NCBI GenBank assembly: GCA_023091735.1
Contig: JALKBU010000059.1
Coordinates: 39,805 to 103,804 of the forward strand
Reading direction: 5' to 3'
Origin: Trichomonas tenax
Taxonomy: Eukaryota; Parabasalia; Trichomonadida; Trichomonadidae
Length of the DNA: 64,000 bases
The notes under the pieces were generated by a model. The model had not been told where the DNA came from and did not search any database. It saw only the letters and a program-made list of their open reading frames with translations. How positions within the stretch are numbered: position 1 is the stretch's first letter; every line of letters starts with the position of its first letter. Positions 21,799 through 30,825 of this stretch are shown here, one piece after another. The position numbers and the translations under genes were made by a program.

Positions 21799-22030
21799 AC
21801 CAACTTAGTCAAGAAAAGTTGAAAATATCCAATTTTTCCAAATCTGGGTTATCCTAATTTGCTATTGAGATCGTTATTCTTCAATTAATCACTATCTTAG
21901 GGGGCTTTCGAGCAGTTTCCTTAACGTATTGGCTTCAAATTAGCAAAATAATAATTCACATCAATAATTAGGCTCATATACTAATTATTATGGTGCAAAT
22001 AAGTGTTATATGAAAAATAAAATCAACTGT

Positions 22031-25000
22031 TTAGTTGCTGGACTCGAAAGACATGTTATCTTCGACGATCTTTGTGATATTTCTGTAAATTGAGACTTTC
22101 CTCAATGGCCTCAAGTTTAGAGATCCACAGCAGTATATGATTGAATTTAAAAGTGTCAGAGCGTTTGAAGGCAATACTTCGTTCGATGTTGCCAAAAATC
22201 GCGCGAATTTCTTGATGAAGCTCTTTCTCATTTGGCAGTTCGTATTTGGAGTGCTCCTGAACATGATTGATATCTTCTGTGGTATTATAAACTCTCCGAA
22301 AACTGATGCACGCATGAAACTCTTCAGCAAATCCTTTGTCATGGCATCTTCGTCTAGGACTGCAGAACCTGTCAATATCGCGCGCCAGATTTTTGATGTT
22401 GGGTTCTTTATGTCATCGAACTTGACCCGGTTGATGACTGTCGTGAGTAGCGAAGCGTAAATCCTGTCGCCGTACAGCATCAACCTGAACGATTCCTCGA
22501 GAAGAGGAAGATTGCTTTCATCAACTAAACCATTTCTTACGACAGCGATGAAGAACTGCGCAATCTGAAGGTTGACGTTGGGGAATCCGTATTCAATCCA
22601 TGATACGGAGTGCTTCATCATTGATGAGAGAAGGCCCCTGCTGAGAGGATGCGTGTCAACGGTGTATCTGAAGCAGCTGAAGAGTTGAGAGAAGAACTTG
22701 TCGAACTCCGATGGATCTTCGAAGTTCGTTTTAACGACTTCTGAGACTCTTTTGATGACTTGATCGAAGTTCTTTGATGGGAAGATGTTCGATGATGTGA
22801 TTGAGAAGTACAATGCTCCTTTGAACATGTCTTTGTCCTTTGTGACTGAGAAAATCTTGATTGCGTATAATTTTGCTGCTTGAACAAATTCGCCTCCCAA
22901 AATCTTGAATGCTTCCTCTAGCAGCTGCAAGTTTGTTGCTGAATCGCTCATTGGGTGATTGATGACTTTCAGTATCTTCCTCTTTGCTGTGTAGGCCATT
23001 GCTGGGACTTTGGAGAACAGGAAAATTCCTGTCTGGACGAGCAATATTGGCGTGATGACCGTCTTCGAGAATAGTTTGTAAAGTTTCAGTCTTGTGTTGA
23101 TAATTTTGATTGTCGCACGCTGAATGATCAGCCCGAGCATGAACTCCTGCATCTTGTCGACGATCTCAGCAATGAACTCCTCTGGGCAGAATCTCAAGCA
23201 CGTATCAATAGATGTCTTAGAAACATCGAGATCGAACATCGCCTTGAAGATAAACATTGCGCGTTCTTTCTTGTTCAACAATGCAACCCAAAGATACTTC
23301 GCAGATGTGGTGAATGTCAGTGTCTTCATTGATATGTCGTTTGCCAGTTTCAGTCCGGTCAAAACGATGTCTTCTGATAATGAATTGGAAGAGTTCAAAA
23401 CCTTTGTCATGACTCCGACCAATGTCAGCAAATGGACATCGTGCGGAGATGTGTGTCGCATGCTTTCGATTTGCTTAACATACAGAGAAACGTACTGTGG
23501 GAATCTGTCGATAAGGAACAGATCTGGCTTCGATTTCTTGAAGTCTGCGTAAGCATCGGGATGTAGCTGTTTGATGTACTCGTCGAGGTAATCAAGCGTT
23601 GACTTTTGGACGCCTTCGCTCATCAAGAATGCGAAGAAGATATCACTTTCTAATATCTTCTTTGGCCTGTACTTCAATAGTGCATCGGCTGTTTGAATCG
23701 GCGCGTATGCGATGAAAGTGATGATCAACTTCTTTCCTTGCTCGCTGTCGATCTTAAGGATTTCCGAGATTGTGTTGAATGTGAGTTCGTAGTTCGTGAC
23801 ATCATTAAAGAATGAGACTGATTGGATTGTGCATTCTCCGTTCTTCAGCAGGCAGAGCAGTGTCGAATGTGCCGCTTTGAGGATGTCTTTGTTCTTGTTG
23901 ATTGTGTCGCGCTGAACGGCTGTTAAAACAACAACGTAAAACTCATTGACCTTTGGCGTGTGCGGTATCTTTCCTGCTGTGATGAGAGAGCAAATGATGC
24001 CCAATGCAACAACATAGTCATTGCAGCGAGTGATATCCGGCCTTGCATCGAAAAGCGCAGTAACTTTCTCGACGAATGATTTTCCTGTCGTCGAATCGAA
24101 TGTCCTTGGATTTTCTTCCCAGCACTGCATTATATATCTGATGTAGGCAGCAGTGTCATCCAGGTCCTGATCGAACGATATCTGTGGAATTATAAGCGGC
24201 AAACCAGTTCCAGACATTCTCGCAATGAATTTGTGCGACTTATTACTGGAAATGATTCCAATGAATTTTTCTGGAGGGAAGAATTCTCTTCCCATCGAGT
24301 CGTGCAACTCCATCGAATACATTGAAGCAACGGCCTCCAAGAACCATGGCATCTTCTCGGAGTACTTGATCAGCGACTTGAAGACCGGCTGTGCAAGCGG
24401 ATGGTTTCTCGCAGCAAGCATCTTGAACATGAACGCAGAGCAATCGTGGCGAATTCCATCCTCCTCGAGAAGCTGCTCAATCTCGCGCGGTTTTCCGAAC
24501 ATCTTCTTTGTGACGTAGTTATAGTCAGATGTGAACCTGATGATGAACTGCTGCGCTTCTTGCTCGTATGACTTCCAGTCTGCGTTCGCAACCTGGAACA
24601 AATCGCCAATTGCAACTAAAAGAACGTATGAAGCGAGTCTGACGTTTCTATCTTTGTGGAATGTCATGATGATGCACATTGTGTGCATTTCTTCGAATGG
24701 CAAATCAGCAATTGCATATTCGATCTTGTCCTTCCTCTGGTTCATGATGTTCTGTATTGCCTGGCTGTCGTCGATTCGCTTGATGCTCTTGATGACGTTT
24801 ATTGCCATTTTGACGTAATGCAGCAAAGCTCTTGGAAACGCTGCAACGCTTTCATGAGTTGCGTTCAAATCCCAGCACCTGACGATGTTGGAAATGATTG
24901 GAGAGATCTGCATGATGTCGTCGCTTATGAACTTGTCGAATCCACCGCAAATTGGGAAGTTGACCAAAACGTGCAAAATGTCGCAATTGATGTTTCCCGT

Positions 25001-26029
25001 CTGGAAGTAGTGCGATATTACATTGATTGGTATATCTTTGTTGAGATTCGAAAGATGTCCGATGAAGAATGCAGCACGTGTTGGCGCGTTCTCTGTCTGC
25101 AGCGATGTCAAAGGAATATGGCAAATGAACGTCTTAAGGACCTTCGTCATGTCGTCGCATCTTTCCTCAGGTAAAACGGTGATTTGGCTGAAAACGTTTT
25201 CGAGAATCGCAAATGTCTGCTCGATGCAATCGCTTGTAGACGCGAACATGATGAAGTCCTCGATGTGGTGTGACATAACAGCAACATTTGCAAGCGTAAT
25301 ATAGATCGCTGATGTTAATAATTTTGAAATTTCACTTCCTGCAATTACAGGCGAGTTAAGTATCTCTTGTATGTCTGACTCTTTCTCGATTGTTATCTGT
25401 GAGTATATATTGAGTAGAGCTGCTTTGAGAATTTCAATTGGAATTAATCTTGCGTTTATGCAGCAAACTCTAAGCATTATTGTTGCTATGGACATGTATT
25501 GTTTGTTTGTAAGCTGTGGAGGGATTGTAAGATTGATTAAAAATGAAATTGTGGAAATTGTATTTCTTCCATTCTCAAAAGCTTCGAGAATGTCGATAAC
25601 TGAGTTTGCATTGTTGCTTAGGTACTGAGAAACAGATTTTGATGCTAAATCGATTAAAAACGTTTTTCTATCTTTGATCTCTGAAAGGAACTTGAACATA
25701 TTTGGCCAAAAATTCGTTGCTGGAAACTGTTCCTTCTGTTCAGAGAAGATGCTCAGAATAATACACAAAAAATTCAATTTGTGGAAAATTTTTTTAACGA
25801 AATCAGAGTATTTTGTTATTTCATCGAACATCCTATCAACAGATACCTCTGGTTTAGGATTAAATTGTCTATCTAAGAAGTAAACGTAGTTAATTAGATC
25901 GTGAATCTTTTTTCCTGGACCAGTTACGAAATAGTCGGGTCCGAACTCACTGTCATTAGCGAATTCTCTGAATATGTCGAGAATCTGTCTCATTGATTTG
26001 TCTGTGCATTCGAGATAAAATTTCGACAT
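22031..26029 (-). CDS. large alpha-helical (HEAT/ARM-like) protein, unknown function
   Basis: The 1332-residue intact ORF starts at ATG 26029 (M-S-K-F-Y-L-E-C). It is almost wholly predicted helical, with regularly spaced pairs of amphipathic helices. It has no signal peptide, membrane span, coiled coil or catalytic motif. The pattern of hydrophobic helix pairs with scattered Pro and Asp fits HEAT or ARM-type solenoids, as in nuclear transport, clathrin-adaptor-like or regulatory scaffold proteins, but I cannot name a family. Codon use is AT-rich in the first ~700 bases and GC-richer later, as in other intact genes here. A gap of about 950 bases lies upstream. Function is left open. Confidence 0.75.
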   Translation of the reverse strand: MSKFYLECTDKSMRQILDIFREFANDSEFGPDYFVTGPGKKIHDLINYVYFLDRQFNPKPEVSVDRMFDEITKYSDFVKKIFHKLNFLCIILSIFSEQKEQFPATNFWPNMFKFLSEIKDRKTFLIDLASKSVSQYLSNNANSVIDILEAFENGRNTISTISFLINLTIPPQLTNKQYMSIATIMLRVCCINARLIPIEILKAALLNIYSQITIEKESDIQEILNSPVIAGSEISKLLTSAIYITLANVAVMSHHIEDFIMFASTSDCIEQTFAILENVFSQITVLPEERCDDMTKVLKTFICHIPLTSLQTENAPTRAAFFIGHLSNLNKDIPINVISHYFQTGNINCDILHVLVNFPICGGFDKFISDDIMQISPIISNIVRCWDLNATHESVAAFPRALLHYVKMAINVIKSIKRIDDSQAIQNIMNQRKDKIEYAIADLPFEEMHTMCIIMTFHKDRNVRLASYVLLVAIGDLFQVANADWKSYEQEAQQFIIRFTSDYNYVTKKMFGKPREIEQLLEEDGIRHDCSAFMFKMLAARNHPLAQPVFKSLIKYSEKMPWFLEAVASMYSMELHDSMGREFFPPEKFIGIISSNKSHKFIARMSGTGLPLIIPQISFDQDLDDTAAYIRYIMQCWEENPRTFDSTTGKSFVEKVTALFDARPDITRCNDYVVALGIICSLITAGKIPHTPKVNEFYVVVLTAVQRDTINKNKDILKAAHSTLLCLLKNGECTIQSVSFFNDVTNYELTFNTISEILKIDSEQGKKLIITFIAYAPIQTADALLKYRPKKILESDIFFAFLMSEGVQKSTLDYLDEYIKQLHPDAYADFKKSKPDLFLIDRFPQYVSLYVKQIESMRHTSPHDVHLLTLVGVMTKVLNSSNSLSEDIVLTGLKLANDISMKTLTFTTSAKYLWVALLNKKERAMFIFKAMFDLDVSKTSIDTCLRFCPEEFIAEIVDKMQEFMLGLIIQRATIKIINTRLKLYKLFSKTVITPILLVQTGIFLFSKVPAMAYTAKRKILKVINHPMSDSATNLQLLEEAFKILGGEFVQAAKLYAIKIFSVTKDKDMFKGALYFSITSSNIFPSKNFDQVIKRVSEVVKTNFEDPSEFDKFFSQLFSCFRYTVDTHPLSRGLLSSMMKHSVSWIEYGFPNVNLQIAQFFIAVVRNGLVDESNLPLLEESFRLMLYGDRIYASLLTTVINRVKFDDIKNPTSKIWRAILTGSAVLDEDAMTKDLLKSFMRASVFGEFIIPQKISIMFRSTPNTNCQMRKSFIKKFARFLATSNEVLPSNALTLLNSIIYCCGSLNLRPLRKVSIYRNITKIVEDNMSFESSN

Positions 26030-26976
26030 TTTGATTTTATTTCAAATATTGTCACGTTTTGATAAAATCCCCGTAAACCATTGAAATCATACAGGCTTTG
26101 GTAAAAAAAATATTTTTGCGAAGTCTCTTTATATTTGTTTATATCATCTTGAATGCATAAGTTCTACAAAGTTATTTCTTTAAAAACTCAATTTTTTTGA
26201 TTGAAATAAAATGTTTACGATAAATAATCAAAAAATTTATTATAGATCTGTTTATTGCTGTCATGTCTTTCTAATAACTTGATATCAGGTCATAAAAATA
26301 ATTCTAATTAAACATTTAATTTTTACAATTTTCAAATTTTCCATGCAAATAATAAGTTTTTAGAAGTTATTAATAATCCATTTTTATTATATTATTTTAT
26401 AGAATATCATATATACCTGAATAATCCGCTGTTCATTCTTTTAAAGCAAAAATATATCAAATGAATTTTTTTTGCTACAATAATTTAGTTTTTAGCATAT
26501 GTATTACATAGAGCCGCCCATTGCGTATCTAAAGAATTGAGATTTACAAGATAAAATAACTTAAAAAAAGAATATATTTAGTGAGACGAATCACAAAAAT
26601 AGTAATTTAATTTTGTATAATTCTTTAAACAATGCACAAAAATTATATGCATTGTTTAAAATAACTATCGTAAGACGAATATTTAATCATATTATGAATA
26701 TACAATAACATTAAAGCTTAGTTAGTTCAACTAATCATGTTAATACTTAGTGTAATTATGTTACGAAAGCTATTTTCCTTAAAAATAGCAAATTTCGATG
26801 TCTGATAAAATAATTAAGAAAAAAGGCATGCTTTGTAATTCTGCAATTATAGCTGCATTTTTTTTTGATGATAGTTCTCAATAGCTTGCGTTATAATATT
26901 TCGAAATTTTGGTTTTGTAATAAAAATGATGTACAATTACTGCTATTATAAATGATCAAGTATTTCAATCGGTTTG
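26030..26976. other. AT-rich intergenic region with one short perfect hairpin
   Basis: No ORF stands out. A perfect 13-base-pair stem is formed by 26624-26636 (TTTAAACAATGCA) and 26648-26660, with an 11-base loop. Another 8-base-pair stem (GCTATTTT / AAAATAGC) lies near 26770-26790. These are much shorter than the hairpins of the two arrays and may be chance in AT-rich DNA. Confidence 0.5.
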
Positions 26977-27519
26977 TCACTGATTTGGCTGCTCATTATC
27001 ATTATTGAGGAGATTTTGAATCGAATTTACTGCGGGCGCTGTATTTTCGGGCGGTTTTGGTGCTTGGTAATTTTGGACGTTGATTATCGGCGAAACAATT
27101 TGCTTTTTGTCTTGTTGCAAATATTTTTGATATTGTGCTTTCGTTTTCATGTTCTTCCATTTATCACCGACATCGCATGATCTCCTGTCGTTCTTTATGA
27201 ATATATCTTTGTGCAATTCGTAAACTAAAGTCCAATGGCCAACGCCATATTTTTTCACGCCATCTTCTATCGCATCCATCTCTTCCTGCGTCCACGGAAT
27301 CGTTATTCTCTTCTTTTCTGGCTTTGCAGTTTGGACCTTATTTTTTTCGATATTTTTAGGTTGATTGTAGTTTCCGATCTCAGACATCGCTAAAAGAACC
27401 TGAGTGTAAGATACATTTTTGACGTTGAGGGTGTCAATAAAGTCTTTTAGCTCCATCTGTCTTGTTTTCATTTTTTTGAATGTCAAATTGATTTTAAGTC
27501 CGTTTATATCAAATATCAT
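26977..27519 (-). CDS. Myb/SANT protein of telobox (TRF-like) type
   Basis: A 180-residue protein with ATG at 27519-27517. Residues 70-128 hold one Myb repeat with the three spaced tryptophans W76, W96 and W121. The motif IPWTQEEMDAIEDGVKKYG followed by GHWTLV and, at the third helix, CDVGDKWKNM closely follows the telobox pattern (VDLKDKWRN) of telomere-repeat-binding proteins. It differs at the key Leu-Lys (Val-Gly here), so DNA specificity may be altered. Residues 17-46 look helical, and the last 40 residues are Asn/Pro/Gln-rich and likely disordered. Trichomonads have many Myb regulators of gene expression; one with a single C-terminal-type telobox repeat may bind telomeres or promoters. 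The family is likely and the target unknown. Confidence 0.75.
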   Translation of the reverse strand: MIFDINGLKINLTFKKMKTRQMELKDFIDTLNVKNVSYTQVLLAMSEIGNYNQPKNIEKNKVQTAKPEKKRITIPWTQEEMDAIEDGVKKYGVGHWTLVYELHKDIFIKNDRRSCDVGDKWKNMKTKAQYQKYLQQDKKQIVSPIINVQNYQAPKPPENTAPAVNSIQNLLNNDNEQPNQ

Positions 27520-28059
27520 ATATGCACAATGAACTATAACATTTTGCCAGTTTAAATTCCCACTTTTTCATATATTAATCAAATTCATTATATATATTTC
27601 ATATTAGACCAATCTATATATATGGTCTTCATCTGCTGAAATTTTCTTAAAATTGTGGTTTGATATATAAGAAATTGAAAAAATTCATTAAAATTAAAAT
27701 TTACTTAAAGCATGAAATTATTAATGAGGTTGATAGATATTGCAAAGCATTTGATCTTATCATAATTTATTTGCATTTTGCATAAAATATAATTTTTGAT
27801 AATCAACAGAAAAAGAATCAACAAATCGCATGGCTTTGGAAAGACGACATCAACGATAAAGAAGATTTCAATATTATTTGGAAAATGATAATTTTTCGAT
27901 AATAACAAATTACGTTAGAGCAATTAAAGCAAAATATTGACATGTTAACGATTTCCGGTAATGATTTTTAGTGATTTGAAATTTGTAAAGATCGTCAATT
28001 TGTGACAGTACTAAGAGAGTAAACCGCTTGTATTTGAATTAGATTTCTTTCTTTCCTTT
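27520..28059. other. AT-rich intergenic region
   Basis: The sequence is AT-rich and non-coding as far as I can see. A TTCATTG string about 10-16 bases before the Myb gene's ATG (minus strand) resembles the trichomonad initiator consensus TCAYW, but one example is weak evidence. A 67-codon ORF at 27705-27908 is judged to be chance. Confidence 0.45.
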
Positions 28060-28311
28060 TTAAAGATCTTCCAAAGCTTCGATATCATTAGGAAGAACAT
28101 CATGAGCATTCGACTCGTCGGAGTTCTCAGCCTCCAGCAATTCACCAGGCGGAAGTGTGAAGAAGCATCTCGTTATCAATATAATAAATAACAAAATTGC
28201 GACAACTATAGCGACTACATTAACCAGCAGAACCTGTTTCTTTAGAGCACTCAGCTGCGTAATGCCAGTCGAAGGTTTTCTTATTATCACTCTTCCTTCT
28301 TCAGAAACCAT
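28060..28311 (-). CDS. small single-pass membrane protein, unknown
   Basis: 83 residues from ATG 28311-28309. Residues ~1-24 are basic/polar, ~26-49 form one strongly hydrophobic helix (LLVNVVAIVVAILLFIILI), and the tail is acidic (ENSDESNAHDV...EALEDL). This is the layout of a type I- or II-anchored small protein. It is divergent to the exostosin-type gene with only 8 bases between the two start codons, so their 5' leaders must overlap or the neighbour starts further in. No family was recognised. Confidence 0.5.
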   Translation of the reverse strand: MVSEEGRVIIRKPSTGITQLSALKKQVLLVNVVAIVVAILLFIILITRCFFTLPPGELLEAENSDESNAHDVLPNDIEALEDL

Positions 28312-28319
28312 TATTTTTT

Positions 28320-29639
28320 ATGTCACTTTTATTCGTAAATTCTCCCCTGTTTATTTTAGAAAAACCCATTTATCAACGATCCCCTGTTTATTTTTCCCAA
28401 CCCCCATTTGTTTTGGTGCGGAATTTCCGAGGCTTCTTTTTCAGGGAAAACATAAGGAAACTCTTCCAGTTGGAGATTTTTCTTTGCATCCTGTTGGTCC
28501 TCCGCTTTTCTATGCCGGAATTTATCCCGAAATCAACGATAACGAAGCATTATTTCTATTTCAGGAACGCAGAAGCGCCTCTGAAGATATACTTGTATAA
28601 CACAACAATATCTGACCAAAAAGATGTCTGTAAAGGTGCTTATTGCGATCCTAACGCGGATTTTAGTCAAAAAAATCATTTTATTTTCGAATATATCATT
28701 CATCAGAACTTATTACACAGCAGAACGAAAGTAGAGAACCCAGAAGATGCTGATTTATTCTTTGTTCCGATATATTTAAGTGCATACAGCTTATTCCGCA
28801 AAAAATCAAGTTTGCAATCAGTACTATTGCCTTATCTCGCGGATAAACGATACTGGTTCGACAAGCATGGCGGTGTTGACCACATTTTCACTCAAATCTA
28901 CGGCGTCAACTCAAATATTCAAGATCTTCCATCTATGATTTCTCTCGGCGATTTCTCAAGAGATTCAGTGTCTGTATCACCCAGGGAGCTTTGGAGATAC
29001 ACAATTGTTCCTTACTCTTCGAATTACAATGATTTCGAAAATCAATCACGAAGAATTTTCGCAGCGTTCTTCGAGAGCCACACAAGTGCAGCGTCGACTT
29101 CGCAGATTGCAAAGAACCTAAGAACAGACTTAATCACCGAAATGTCGCAGATGCGAAATTCTCTTGCGATTGCGAAGAAAGTTGCGAAGGACAGAGTGAT
29201 CCCTACATTCGAAGTCGACAATTTTATGTCCATATCAGAGTTCTGTCCATCGCCTTCAGGCGAAACAGCGAATTCGAAGCGATTTTTCGACTCCGTGAAA
29301 CTTCGCTGCATTCCGCTTCTTCTCAGCGACGACATCCATCTTCCTTTCGAAGATCTGTTCGCGGACTATTCCGGCGCCGTCGTACAGCTGCCGATGCGCG
29401 AGACGAGAGCGATTCCAGCGACGATCGGAATGATCACCCGCAGGCAGAAGAAGCAGATCAGGACGCGGATGTCGGACATCTCGGACCTCCTCAACTTCAG
29501 CTGGACGTACGAAGACCACAACGGGGACATCATCTGGGCCTGGAAGTGGACGCAGTACTTCAAAGCTGCGACGGTTGCTGCTTCGAAGAGAAGAGAACCA
29601 ATCAGAAATAAGTATTACAAGCCGAAATTATTTATATAG
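28320..29639 (+). CDS. exostosin-family glycosyltransferase (GT47-like)
   Basis: 439 residues from ATG 28320. A hydrophobic segment near residues 46-63 (LFQLEIFLCILLVL) suits a type II Golgi anchor. The lumenal part carries exostosin hallmarks: ADLFFVPIYLSAYS near the start of the domain, and FDSVKLRCIPLLLSDDIHLPFEDL near residues 320-350, matching the 'F.....GCIPVI..D...LPF' motif that contacts the nucleotide sugar. Exostosin enzymes add sugars to glycans or glycosaminoglycan-like chains. Trichomonads coat themselves in lipoglycan and glycoproteins, so a role in surface glycan assembly is plausible. The first ~63 residues could be non-coding if translation begins at the second Met (MPEFIPKS). 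The 3' end is unusually GC-rich. It converges on the oxidoreductase gene with 24 bases between stops. Confidence 0.8.
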   Translation: MSLLFVNSPLFILEKPIYQRSPVYFSQPPFVLVRNFRGFFFRENIRKLFQLEIFLCILLVLRFSMPEFIPKSTITKHYFYFRNAEAPLKIYLYNTTISDQKDVCKGAYCDPNADFSQKNHFIFEYIIHQNLLHSRTKVENPEDADLFFVPIYLSAYSLFRKKSSLQSVLLPYLADKRYWFDKHGGVDHIFTQIYGVNSNIQDLPSMISLGDFSRDSVSVSPRELWRYTIVPYSSNYNDFENQSRRIFAAFFESHTSAASTSQIAKNLRTDLITEMSQMRNSLAIAKKVAKDRVIPTFEVDNFMSISEFCPSPSGETANSKRFFDSVKLRCIPLLLSDDIHLPFEDLFADYSGAVVQLPMRETRAIPATIGMITRRQKKQIRTRMSDISDLLNFSWTYEDHNGDIIWAWKWTQYFKAATVAASKRREPIRNKYYKPKLFI

Positions 29640-29663
29640 ATTTGTTGTGTTAAAAATTCAGTT

Positions 29664-30731
29664 TTAATCTTGTTTGATTTCCATCATCTTTCCGCCGTTC
29701 CTCGCAGACTGGTGCGCGGAAACAATGAGGCGCATAGAGTGGAGTCCATCCTTTCCGTCGAGGCGCTTGTTTTCAAGAATAGACTTCGCGTGGTGCTCTA
29801 TCGCCGATTGGTAGATGTCCTGCGTCGTGTCCGGCTTCACGTACTCGACGTTGCCTTCTGAGTCGTCGAGCTCGAGCCTGATCTTCGGTTTCTCGGCCGG
29901 ATGGCCGCTGAACTGGAACAAAGAGCCGTATGTTCGGAGGACTTTCTTTGTTCCGTATATCTCATACCCCATCGACATCGGCATCGACGAATCGTTGCCC
30001 CTGTGGTCAGCGAACGAGACCCTGACTGTGCCCATCTTTCCGTTCTCAAGGAAGACCCTTATTGTCGCTCCATCTTCGACGTTGGACGCCGTAAACTTCG
30101 GATCGTACGTCGCTGCGAGTTTCACGATCTTCGAGTTCAATATATACTCGAGCGAGTACATGCAGTGGCTTCCGACATCGCCGATGGGGCCGCCCCACTC
30201 GTCTGACGCGTTGCATCGCCACTCGTCGGGGTGATCGAGCGCGAGGCCGAATTCCATATGCATGACGAAGTCATTGACGTATCCGATCGCCTGCGACTCG
30301 ATGAGCTGCCTCGCTTTGATGTTGAGGCAGTTGAAAACCATCATATGGTCGATGAAGAGCGATTTGTTGCATTCTTTGGCGACACGAATGATTTCTTCGG
30401 CATCTTCAACTGTAGTAGTCATAGGCTTCTCGAGAAGAACGTGCTTTCCTGCCTTAAGGGCGCGAATAGCCAGATCTTTGTGAGATAAATTCGGTGTGAC
30501 GATGAAAACTGCATCAATATCGCCTGCGTTGATCATTTCGTCGACTGTATACCACTTCAGACCCAGATCCTCGATTTGTTTGCGATTTCTATCGCTTCTA
30601 CTCGCTAAAGCGACTAATTCTGCGTTATCCGGCTTCTTGAAGCCATCCTTGTATCCGAATGCCTCTGGGACAAGGCGGGTCATGGAAAGGAGTCCGTAGC
30701 CGATGATGCCGTACCTCACTTTCGTTGTCAT
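29664..30731 (-). CDS. Gfo/Idh/MocA-family NAD(P)-dependent oxidoreductase
   Basis: 355 residues from ATG 30731-30729. The N-terminal Rossmann fold has GIIGYGLLS (residues 8-16). The family signature EKP is at 101-103 (HVLLEKPM), and the catalytic segment GDVGSH includes D185 and H189. The C-terminal half is the alpha/beta domain that binds the sugar-like substrate. Family members oxidise or reduce hydroxyls of sugars, inositol or related polyols. It is intact and of usual family length. Its GC content is high compared with its surroundings. Such genes in trichomonads are often bacterial in origin, so lateral transfer is a reasonable inference that only a tree can settle. A TTCATTTTTG string lies about 6-16 bases upstream of the ATG and resembles the TCAYW initiator. 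Confidence 0.88.
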   Translation of the reverse strand: MTTKVRYGIIGYGLLSMTRLVPEAFGYKDGFKKPDNAELVALASRSDRNRKQIEDLGLKWYTVDEMINAGDIDAVFIVTPNLSHKDLAIRALKAGKHVLLEKPMTTTVEDAEEIIRVAKECNKSLFIDHMMVFNCLNIKARQLIESQAIGYVNDFVMHMEFGLALDHPDEWRCNASDEWGGPIGDVGSHCMYSLEYILNSKIVKLAATYDPKFTASNVEDGATIRVFLENGKMGTVRVSFADHRGNDSSMPMSMGYEIYGTKKVLRTYGSLFQFSGHPAEKPKIRLELDDSEGNVEYVKPDTTQDIYQSAIEHHAKSILENKRLDGKDGLHSMRLIVSAHQSARNGGKMMEIKQD

Positions 30732-30760
30732 TCAACAAAAATGAAGTCACAAAATTCCGA
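30725..30760 (-). promoter_or_regulatory. possible initiator (Inr) of the oxidoreductase gene
   Basis: On the minus strand the leader reads GACTTCATTTTTGTTGAATG, placing TCATTTTT about ten bases before the ATG. Trichomonads use an initiator with consensus TCAYW a short distance upstream of the start codon. The match is good but short. Confidence 0.4.
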
Positions 30761-30825
30761 TCATTTATTTTTTTTTTTTGATCGCTTTAGAAAAAAATGT
30801 AAAAAAATTGAATGGTTTAAAAACC

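Noticed and set aside
26624..26660. Third hairpin locus
   Set aside because: Only 13 pairs, single, AT-rich; not comparable with the two arrays.
28157..28600. 147-codon plus ORF overlapping the small membrane protein and the exostosin gene
   Set aside because: It runs antisense to one and in a second frame of the other; sequence after 28400 is better explained by the exostosin frame.
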